NCBI GenBank assembly: GCA_937879875.1
Contig: CALFMN010000188.1
Coordinates: forward strand, 1 to 6,182
Direction: 5' to 3'
Length of the DNA: 6,182 nucleotides
Source of the DNA: an uncultured Chloroflexota bacterium
Lineage (GTDB): Bacteria; Chloroflexota; Dehalococcoidia; CAUJGQ01
Shown here: positions 1 to 5,033 of the stretch, piece by piece
Layout of the letters: the number at the start of each line of letters is the position of its first letter
Position numbering within the stretch: the first letter of the stretch is position 1
Notes under the pieces: model-generated
The model's database searches: none
What the model saw: only the letters and a program-made list of their open reading frames with translations
What the model was told of the DNA's origin: nothing
Made by a program: the position numbers and the translations under genes

Positions 1-30
1 AGACCGGGGCGGCGGATATCCTCGGTGTAT

Positions 31-78
31 GGTAGGGGCCGTTCGTGAACGGCCCGTCGCGCCCGCGGGCGCGATCAG
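31..78 (+). repeat. Dispersed double-palindrome repeat, copy 1
   Basis: Bases 31-61 match bases 1829-1859 read on the other strand at 30 of 31 positions. The element starts with GGTAGGGG and contains a near-perfect palindrome at 36-55 (GGGCCGTTCG then TGAACGGCCC, 9 Watson-Crick pairs). A second perfect palindrome, CGCGCCCGCGGGCGCG, follows at 58-73, and then ATCAG. The second copy has the same order: palindrome, palindrome, ATCAG. I infer a REP-like dispersed element; copy number elsewhere in the genome cannot be seen. Confidence 0.75.
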
Positions 79-213
79 CGGCGCGCCGCTCAGCCCGACG
101 TCGCACGAATGGCTCCGAACGGGGTCGCCGCTTGCCCCTATTATTGGGACCGGGCGCACTGCTAGCACTCGCGCCGTGGTTGAGCCGCGCCCCTGTGGTT
201 CCCCGGCGCGCCG

Positions 214-238
214 AGGCCCGAGCACTACGCTCGGGCCT
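214..238. terminator. Stem-loop downstream of the methyltransferase
   Basis: A perfect 10-base-pair stem (AGGCCCGAGC with GCTCGGGCCT) closes a 5-base loop ACTAC. It lies 35 bases past the methyltransferase stop in the direction of transcription. No clear U-run follows on the minus strand, so it may be a weak intrinsic terminator or only an RNA-stabilising hairpin. Confidence 0.45.
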
Positions 239-272
239 TGCCGTGTGTGCGCTGTCGGACCGGGCGCCGAGC

Positions 273-1109
273 TTACTGACGCGGCGTCCAGCTCACCACG
301 GCCACGGCGGTCGGCTCCCAGGTCAGGGCGTAGCGGCCGTCGCGGGTCTGCATGCGCTCGGCCACAAGCTTTTGCAAGCGCTCGTCGGCGTCGGAGCCGG
401 GCTGCACCCAGGTTTGCCGCCGAGCCAGCGCCAGCACCTGCTCGGGGTTGTCGTGTGGCTGGGCACTGCGCTCGCAGAGGCGTACTTCGAAGAGCCGGCC
501 GCGGGCCAGCAGCAGCGCCAGGAACTCGGGCAGCGAGGGCAACGCGTCGCGCGGCTCGCCATGGACTTCCGGCCAAAGCGCGTCGAGGACAAAGCTCGGC
601 GGGCGGGCGAGCAGCACGGCCACGCACAGCCGCCGCGCTGCCGTCTCCATCGCGTCCAAAAACGGGCCGATCTGCTCGACGTCGTAGCCCACGTGCGCGA
701 TCAGCGCCACGTCCGCCGCAAGACCCGCCACACCCTCCGGCCAGCGCCGCCGCTCGACGCGGACGTTCTCGATGTCGTGCTCGGCCATGCCCTCGCGCAG
801 CACGCCGATCATGCCGTCCGACGGCTCGATGGCGATCACCTCACGCACGGCGAGCGCCAGCGGCAGCGCGTAGCGGCCGCCGCCCGCGCCGATGTCCAGC
901 CAGGTGTCATCGGATCGCGCCAGCCCGCGCAGGATGTCGAGTGCCGGCTCACCCGTGCGTCGCGGATCGGCGCGGAACATGCCGGCGACGGGCGCGTAAA
1001 AGTCGCCGTCGCCCACCTGGCGGAAGCGGTCTACCTGGGCGCCATTGGCGCGCACACGCCGCGCCCACTCCGCGAGCGCGTCGTCTGTCGTAGGGCGGAG
1101 GGAGTTCAT
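273..1109 (-). CDS. Class I SAM-dependent methyltransferase
   Basis: The 278-residue product has the Rossmann-type methyltransferase core. Motif I is WLDIGAGGGRYALPLA at about residues 70-85, and the acidic ribose-binding residue is E95 in VIAIEPSDGM. The N-terminal stretch with FYAPVAGMFRADPRRT (about 37-52) and the segment ADVALIAHVGYDVEQIGPFLDAM give family character, but the methyl acceptor is not evident. A small molecule or a protein or RNA target are all possible. There is no DNA-methylase NPPY-type motif. I chose ATG at 1109 because GAGGAG lies 6 bases upstream; a TTG two codons earlier would sit directly against that site. The gene starts 23 bases after the toxin stop, so it is probably on the same transcript as the toxin-antitoxin pair. 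The protein is likely cytosolic: no signal peptide or membrane segment is seen. Confidence 0.85.
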   Translation of the reverse strand: MNSLRPTTDDALAEWARRVRANGAQVDRFRQVGDGDFYAPVAGMFRADPRRTGEPALDILRGLARSDDTWLDIGAGGGRYALPLALAVREVIAIEPSDGMIGVLREGMAEHDIENVRVERRRWPEGVAGLAADVALIAHVGYDVEQIGPFLDAMETAARRLCVAVLLARPPSFVLDALWPEVHGEPRDALPSLPEFLALLLARGRLFEVRLCERSAQPHDNPEQVLALARRQTWVQPGSDADERLQKLVAERMQTRDGRYALTWEPTAVAVVSWTPRQ

Positions 1110-1132
1110 CGGCAACTCCTCGATTCGTGTGA

Positions 1133-1393
1133 TCAGTCTCGATACGCTCTGCCACGCGGAAGGATTCGCAGGATGCGTACCGTGGCGCCGTTTTGGTCAT
1201 AGGTGAAACGCACGCGGATGTCACCCACTCGTAGCCGCCACTCGGCAGGCTGCACACCCTGAAGACGAACCACGTCGCCGTGGCTTGACTCGACGAATGC
1301 TGTGATCGCGGCGCTCACGCGCTGTGCGACCATACGGTCGAGTTGGCGCAGATCGCGGACCGCTCGATGCGTCCATTCCTCATCCCGGCTCAA
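1133..1393 (-). CDS. RelE/ParE-type toxin
   Basis: An 86-residue protein with the RelE/ParE fold pattern: an N-terminal helical part (EWTHRAVRDLRQLDRMVAQRV, about 6-26), then the strand signature WRLRVGDIRVRF (52-63) and a C-terminal PRGRAYRD (79-86) in which R80, Y84 and R85 match the usual basic/aromatic tail. RelE members cut ribosome-bound mRNA and ParE members poison gyrase. The sequence alone does not decide, although the RLRVGDIRV core and the arginine/tyrosine tail fit the RelE side. Translation starts at TTG (1393), which overlaps the antitoxin TGA stop as TTGA, so the two are probably translationally coupled. An ATG at 1383 is out of frame and no better in-frame start exists. The size is normal for the family. 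Confidence 0.85.
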   Translation of the reverse strand: MSRDEEWTHRAVRDLRQLDRMVAQRVSAAITAFVESSHGDVVRLQGVQPAEWRLRVGDIRVRFTYDQNGATVRILRILPRGRAYRD

Positions 1394-1716
1394 AGCTCGA
1401 GCTCGCGGCGGACCTCAGTGCCACCGATCACGCGCCCGGCTCGCAGATCCTCGTACGCCTCGGCCACGGCCTCGCGCTCGTCCTCCGTTTCGGGTTCGTC
1501 ATCAAATGGTGCAGTGAGCAACCGCCGCTCCAGCGGATCAAGTTCCTCCTGCAGCCAGGCCACCAGTTCGCACAGCTGATCAAACGTGAGCCGCCGTTTC
1601 AGTGTCTGTGCGATTTGCTCCGGGCTCTGCAATTCCTCGAGTCGCTGCGCCGCTGCATCTGTCAGAGCCTCAGGCAGCGCGTCGATGATCCGGTAGAGAT
1701 CGGCTTTGGTCGTCAC
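1390..1716 (-). CDS. Phd-like antitoxin partner of the toxin
   Basis: A 108-residue, acidic, mostly helical protein. The C-terminal part, APFDDEPETEDEREAVAEAYEDLRAGRVIGGTEVRREL (about 69-106), follows the usual pattern of RelE/ParE-partner antitoxin tails: an acidic turn, a helix, then an arginine/glycine segment that wraps the toxin. The N-terminal 1-68 (TKADLYRIIDALPEALTDAAAQRLEEL and the LTFDQLCELVAWLQEELDPLERRLL helix) is longer than typical and shows no DNA-binding motif I recognise. I chose GTG at 1716 because GGAGA lies 8 bases upstream; the frame stays open to an ATG at 1809 but that stretch is basic, low-complexity and reaches the repeat. Antitoxin first, toxin second, with overlapping stop and start, is the standard autoregulated order. 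Autorepression is inferred; no operator was found. Confidence 0.75.
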   Translation of the reverse strand: MTTKADLYRIIDALPEALTDAAAQRLEELQSPEQIAQTLKRRLTFDQLCELVAWLQEELDPLERRLLTAPFDDEPETEDEREAVAEAYEDLRAGRVIGGTEVRRELEL

Positions 1717-1808
1717 GTGTCGGTCTCCATTGCCGCTCGGAACGTGTGGCCGTGGCTTCGCCGCGACCGATGTCGTGGTCGGCCCGACCTGATCGGAAGC
1801 GCGGTGCA

Positions 1809-1859
1809 CTGATGCTCGCGGCGCGAGCCGCGACGGGCCGTTCGCGAACGGCCCCTACC
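1809..1859 (-). repeat. Dispersed double-palindrome repeat, copy 2 (inverted)
   Basis: On the minus strand this matches bases 31-61 with one mismatch over 31 bases. It contains the perfect 20-base palindrome GGGCCGTTCGCGAACGGCCC (1835-1854) and a second palindrome, GCTCGCG/CGCGAGC with a one-base centre (1814-1828), followed by ATCAG. The second palindrome differs in sequence from that of copy 1 but keeps the pairing. It lies about 95 bases upstream of the antitoxin start, so it is in or near that gene's promoter region. Confidence 0.75.
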
Positions 1860-1934
1860 GGAGACTCGGCGGTGCTCCGGGTCTCCCTGCTGACCAGTAT
1901 TGCACCTCTCAGGCGGAACACGCTGCCACCGCCT

Positions 1935-3176
1935 CTATTCCCTAGCGCCTATTCCCTCGTCCGGCGGGGCGATCGCGCGGAACTGCCAGAGCAGCAGCAC
2001 GTCGTAGATGCCTTTGAGCACGCCGCCAGCGATCAGCGGCCAGCCGAAGGACGAGCGGCTGAGCATCGCGCCGGCGAGCAGCGGGGCGCAGGCGGCGGCC
2101 AGGCTGCGCGGCACGTTGGTCACGCTGGCCGCGGCGGCGCGCTCGGCCGGCGGCACCACGGCCATCACGTACGACTGGCGCGCCGGCACGTCCATCTGCG
2201 AGAGCGAGAAGCGTAGCAGCAGGAAGAGCACGGCCAGCGGCGCGCTGGGCATCAGCGCTGCCAGCACGAGCAGCACGTTGGAGGGCAGGTGCGTATAGAC
2301 CATCGTGTTGATCAGGCCGATGCGCGCCGCCACCGTCGCCGAGAGCAGTTGCGAGAACGCAGCCAGCAGCCCCGCGGCGAAGAACACCGCGCCCACGGTC
2401 GCCACCGGCAGGTCGAAGCGCCGGAACAGCCAGAGCACCAGCAGCGACTGCACCACGAAGCCGCCGCCGAAGGTATCGAGGCTGAACGTCGCCGCCAGGC
2501 GAATGACGATGCCGCGCGACTCTTTCAGCGCCCCCGTTTTGCCGTCGCCGCGCGCCGTCTCAATGCCCGACGAGAGGCCGCGGTAGACCAACGCCGAGGC
2601 GACGGCGATGGCGCTGTAGAGCACGAAGCCCGAGCGTTGCGCCGCGGTCAGGCTCCAGCCCTCGTGCCGCGCCAGCAGCACCGGCACGCCGCTGACCAGG
2701 GCGCCGAACGCGCCGGCGAGCGTGCCCGACAGGTTGTAGCGGGCGAAGATCGCCGTACGGTCGCGTCCCTGCACCGTCTCCGCCAGCACGGCCTGTTCGG
2801 TGGGCAGGAAGAGGCTGACATCGCCGGACGACGGGTTGAGCGTGCCGGCGATCGCGATCACGAGCAGCGGCCAGAAGGTGGTGACGCCGAGAAAGCCGAG
2901 GCCGGTGGCGAGCATCAGCGCCGCGCAGCCGAGCAGCAGGCTGCGCCGCCGCACCCGGTTGCCGAACAGCCCGACGCCCAGCGTCAGCGCCGCGGAGCCG
3001 AGCAGCGTGCCGGTGACGATGGCGCCGACCTGCAACGGCGAGAAGCCGAGGTCGGTGAGATAGCTCGCCAGCAGCACGGAGACGACGCCGTCGGCGAAGC
3101 CGCGCAGGGCACGCGTGGTCAGCAGCCGGCGGGCGTCGGCCGTGGCGCTCGGCGGCATCAGGCGCGTGGCCCTCAT
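1935..3176 (-). CDS. MFS transporter
   Basis: A 413-residue membrane protein of the major facilitator superfamily. About twelve hydrophobic helices can be followed, for example VVSVLLASYL, VGAIVTGTLLGSAALTLGVGLF, FWPLLVIAIAGTL, FVLYSAIAVASALVY and VLFLLLRFSL. A basic cytoplasmic loop GNRVRRR follows helix 2, in the place of MFS motif A. The second half contains LSQMDVPARQSYVMAVVPPAERAAAASVTNVPRSLAAA, a well-marked stretch at the helix 10-11 region. Length is normal. The substrate cannot be told; a drug or small-solute exporter is the usual guess. The start is uncertain: GTG 3182, ATG 3176 and ATG 3158 are all in frame, and the first two lie inside a palindromic repeat whose purine-rich strand also imitates a ribosome binding site. 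I list 3176. The gene has no close partner. Confidence 0.85.
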   Translation of the reverse strand: MRATRLMPPSATADARRLLTTRALRGFADGVVSVLLASYLTDLGFSPLQVGAIVTGTLLGSAALTLGVGLFGNRVRRRSLLLGCAALMLATGLGFLGVTTFWPLLVIAIAGTLNPSSGDVSLFLPTEQAVLAETVQGRDRTAIFARYNLSGTLAGAFGALVSGVPVLLARHEGWSLTAAQRSGFVLYSAIAVASALVYRGLSSGIETARGDGKTGALKESRGIVIRLAATFSLDTFGGGFVVQSLLVLWLFRRFDLPVATVGAVFFAAGLLAAFSQLLSATVAARIGLINTMVYTHLPSNVLLVLAALMPSAPLAVLFLLLRFSLSQMDVPARQSYVMAVVPPAERAAAASVTNVPRSLAAACAPLLAGAMLSRSSFGWPLIAGGVLKGIYDVLLLWQFRAIAPPDEGIGARE

Positions 3177-3238
3177 CCTCACCCCCTTCCCCTCTCCTTC
3201 TCCTATTATTTATTATTGGGAGAAGGAGAGGGGCGATC
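3168..3238 (+). repeat. Palindromic REP-like element A
   Basis: A perfect 15-base-pair inverted repeat has arms at 3189-3203 (CCCCTCTCCTTCTCC) and 3219-3233. Its AT-only loop is the heptamer TATTATT twice in a row (3204-3217). The flanks GGCCCTCA...CTCACCCCC and GGGGCGATC recur in inverted orientation in element B (3341-3417). CCCTCACCCCC-type arms are typical of dispersed repeats in GC-rich bacteria. It overlaps the start region of the MFS gene. Confidence 0.75.
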
Positions 3239-3265
3239 CTGGGGAGGAAGGTCCGTGGTCGGCGC

Positions 3266-3314
3266 GGTTAACCCTGCTGCGGTGTGAAGCGTTCCGATGC
3301 CAGCGCGGGTAACC
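3266..3314. repeat. Imperfect inverted repeat between elements A and B
   Basis: GGTTAACCCTGCTG (3266-3279) pairs imperfectly with CAGCGCGGGTAACC (3301-3314) across a 21-base spacer. It is a weak hairpin lying between the two REP-like elements. Its role is unknown and it may be chance in GC-rich sequence. Confidence 0.35.
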
Positions 3315-3340
3315 CGGCACCGTCCGAGCCGTGCCGCGCC

Positions 3341-3417
3341 CGATCGCCTCTCTCTCCATCCCAGATCGCGCTCTGCGCGATGTCAGAGATTGGGAGAGAG
3401 GACGGGGAGTGAGGGCC
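3341..3417 (-). repeat. Palindromic REP-like element B, inverted relative of A
   Basis: CGATCGCCTCTCTCTCC on the left and GGGAGAGAGG...GTGAGGGCC on the right pair around a strong inner stem ATCGCGC TCT GCGCGAT (3365-3381). The outer arms (3347-3364 against 3383-3400) pair at 14 of 18 positions. Its left flank read on the minus strand (GAGAGAGGCGATC) matches the right flank of element A (GAGAGGGGCGATC). Its right flank matches the minus strand of A's left flank (GTGAGG...GAGGGCC). It is therefore the same family, in inverted orientation, with a different core. Confidence 0.65.
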
Positions 3418-3430
3418 GGCGGCCGGCGCC

Positions 3431-4165
3431 CTACTCGTCCCGCCGTGGCTGGAACAAATTGCCGGCCGCGCCGCCCTGCTGCCTTGCAGCGCCTGCATGA
3501 ACGGCGCCGCGGCCGCGAGCGTCCAGTCCATCAGCCGCGGGGCGAAGCTGTTGAAGAAGTCGATCGCCTGCGCATCCAGCGAGAGCATGATCTCCGGCTG
3601 CGGCCAGCGCGCGTCGTTGACGATCACCTGCGCGAGCTGGCTGGCCGGGTACTTGGGAAACTCGGGCAGCTGCCCACGCAGTCGGTTGCCCGCCGCCTGC
3701 CAGATCTCCGACTCGACCGCGCCGGGACACGCCACGCTCACGGCGACGTTGCTCGCCGCCAGCTCCGTGCGCAGCGCCTCGGAGAAGCCGACGACGGCGA
3801 ACTTGCTGGCGCGGTAGGCCGTGCTGAAGGGCATGCCGCGCTTGCCCATGATCGAGGCGACGTTGATGATCACACCGCGCTGCTGCTCCATCATGATCGG
3901 CAGCGCCGCGCGGCAGCCGTGCACCACGCCCCAGAAGTTCACGTCCATCAGCCGGCGGAACTCTTCGAGCGTCACGTCCCTGAAGGCCGCGGCCAGCCGG
4001 CCAAAACGCTCGCGCGCCCGCGCGATCAGCGCCTCCACCTGCGCGAAGTCGGAGACATCGGTCTGCATGTCCAGCGCCTGGCCGCCAGTCTTTTCGATCG
4101 CGGCGGTCAGCTCGTCCAGCCGGTCCTTGCGCCGCCCGGCCGCGACGACATTCGCGCCCGCGCCG
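3431..4165 (-). pseudogene. Decayed short-chain dehydrogenase/reductase
   Basis: The reading frame is clearly an SDR: GANVVAAGRRKDRLDEL, TDVSDFAQVEALI, MDVNFWGVVHGC, INVASIMGKRG, then the active-site YRASK with its upstream Ser and Asn. Three lesions are visible. The 5' end, including the TGxxxGxG nucleotide-binding loop, is missing and IS110-like sequence takes its place. At 3993/3994, GRL runs straight into AAAFRDVTLEEF, so the usual DVLVNNAGxG segment is gone. Near 3463-3500 the frame slips: the main frame runs on as ARPAICSSHGG through repeat B to a stop at 3268, while the neighbouring frame reads AAGNLFQPRRDE and stops at 3431, a far more SDR-like ending. The product could not bind NAD(P) in the normal way. 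I call it a pseudogene although a frame stays open from 4185 to 3268. Confidence 0.75.
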
Positions 4166-4279
4166 TCAATCCGCAGCGGCCTCATCGCCGCCGGTCGCTT
4201 CCAGCACCACCAGCTACGGCGCCAGCGCCGTGAGTCGGGCCACGAGGGCGGCGCTGCCCTCCGCGGCGTTGGTCAGGCG
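4166..4279 (-). mobile_element. IS110-family transposase fragment
   Basis: Read on the minus strand from 4279, the codons give RLTNAAEGSAALVARLTALAP, a TAG stop, LVVLEATGGDEAAAD and a TGA at 4166. This is the usual early part of IS110-family DEDD transposases: a TN..AG.AALVARL segment, then LVVLEATGGYE, which carries one of the acidic catalytic residues. The in-frame TAG and the D in place of the usual aromatic show that it is dead. At its right edge (about 4165) the sequence changes to SDR coding, so this is a junction. The 156 bases upstream (4280-4435) hold no gene and could be the rest of the element's left end, but I see no defined terminus. Recognition is by memory of the family motif only. 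Confidence 0.65.
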
Positions 4280-4408
4280 CTGCGGCCCAGGCAACGGTCC
4301 GGGCTCGGTGAGGAGTCAGGGGCGCCGCCCTGGCGCTCTCCCGGGTTCAGCGGCCGAGGGGACGGACGGGCTGACGCCCCTGCCAGCTCCCACCCTCCAG
4401 GATGCGCA

Positions 4409-4431
4409 AGATACAAGGGCCGACGGCGCCC
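4409..4431 (-). terminator. Possible weak terminator after the CinA-like gene
   Basis: Five bases after the CinA-like stop, the minus strand carries GGGC (4431-4428) and GCCC (4420-4417) around a 7-base loop, followed by the T-rich tail TTGTATCT. The stem is short and has no clean U-run, so this is a tentative call. Confidence 0.3.
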
Positions 4432-4435
4432 GGCA

Positions 4436-4921
4436 TCACTGCGCCAGGCTCTGCGCGAGCAGGTCCAGGCCCGCGGCGGCGAACGCCTGCATGTTGCGCA
4501 GCCGGCCGGCGTCACCGGTCTCCAGCGTGATCGCGCGCTCCGTTGTGCCCACAACCGCGAGGCAGCTATGGCCGGCGGCGTCGCCGTAGCGATTGCCGGT
4601 GGGGCCAGTGGCGCCGCTCTCGCTCAGCGCCCAACTGGCGGAGAAGCGTTCGCGCGCGGTGCGCGCCAGCAGCAGGGCGTACGCCTCGGTCGAGGCCCGC
4701 ATGCCGCTGAGCGCCTCGTCCGGGATCGCCAGCAGCGCTTTCCGCGCCACGTGCGTGTAGACGACCGCGCCGCCGAGAAAGTAGGCCGAGGCGCCGGGCA
4801 CGGCCAGCAGGGCGGCCGCGATCAGGCCGCCGGTGGACGATTCGGCCACGGCGATCGTCTCGCGGCGCTGCTCAAGCAGCGCCGCGACCTTCTCCGCGAG
4901 CGGCAGCAGTTCGTCCAGCAT
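4436..4921 (-). CDS. CinA C-terminal-domain protein (PncC-like amidase)
   Basis: A 161-residue stand-alone CinA C-terminal domain. The family removes the amide of nicotinamide mononucleotide in NAD salvage, or occurs as a competence/damage-linked domain. The signature AESSTGG is at 26-32 (the more common form is AESCTGG). PGASAYFLGGAVVYT follows at 42-56, K61 lies in the helix after it, and a glycine loop GATGPTGNRYGD spans 103-114. That last loop differs from the common GIAGPGGGTxxKPVG form, so this is a divergent branch and NMN deamidation is not assured. I chose ATG at 4921 because GGAGG lies 7 bases upstream; the frame extends upstream to 4984 but without homology. Length is normal for stand-alone members. 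The intact SDR ends 112 bases upstream on the same strand, so co-transcription is possible. Confidence 0.8.
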   Translation of the reverse strand: MLDELLPLAEKVAALLEQRRETIAVAESSTGGLIAAALLAVPGASAYFLGGAVVYTHVARKALLAIPDEALSGMRASTEAYALLLARTARERFSASWALSESGATGPTGNRYGDAAGHSCLAVVGTTERAITLETGDAGRLRNMQAFAAAGLDLLAQSLAQ

Positions 4922-5033
4922 CGCGCTTCCTCCAGGGGCGTCCGACGACGGCACGGCGCGGGCGACGCCGGGCCGTGAGATCATGCCGCTTTGTGGCCAC
5001 TCGGAAGGGCCAGCCGTCGCTGCCGGCCAGGCT

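Larger units (their letters stand above)
1..272. other. Non-coding left flank with palindromes
   Basis: No gene is supported here. The long plus-strand open frames that cross it are antisense shadows of the methyltransferase gene. It holds the double-palindrome repeat (31-78), an adjoining perfect 14-base palindrome AGCGGCGCGCCGCT (77-90), an AT-rich spot TATTATT between CCCC and GGG (136-148) and the stem-loop at 214-238. It lies downstream of the minus-strand methyltransferase, so it is that transcript's 3' flank. Confidence 0.6.

Noticed and set aside
273..1109. Methyltransferase as part of a restriction-modification system
   Set aside because: No DNA-methylase catalytic motif, no target-recognition region and no nuclease nearby.
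29..1202. Long plus-strand open frames across the left third
   Set aside because: They are antisense to the methyltransferase, rich in Arg/Ala/Pro without any domain, as expected for shadow frames in GC-rich DNA.
2289..3287. Plus-strand 332-codon frame opposite the MFS gene
   Set aside because: It is very rich in Arg, Gln, Glu and His, has no family pattern and is fully antisense to a clear transporter.
3268..3430. C-terminal extension of the decayed SDR through repeat B
   Set aside because: The residues come from palindromic repeat sequence, while the neighbouring frame ends in an SDR-like NLFQP tail at 3431.
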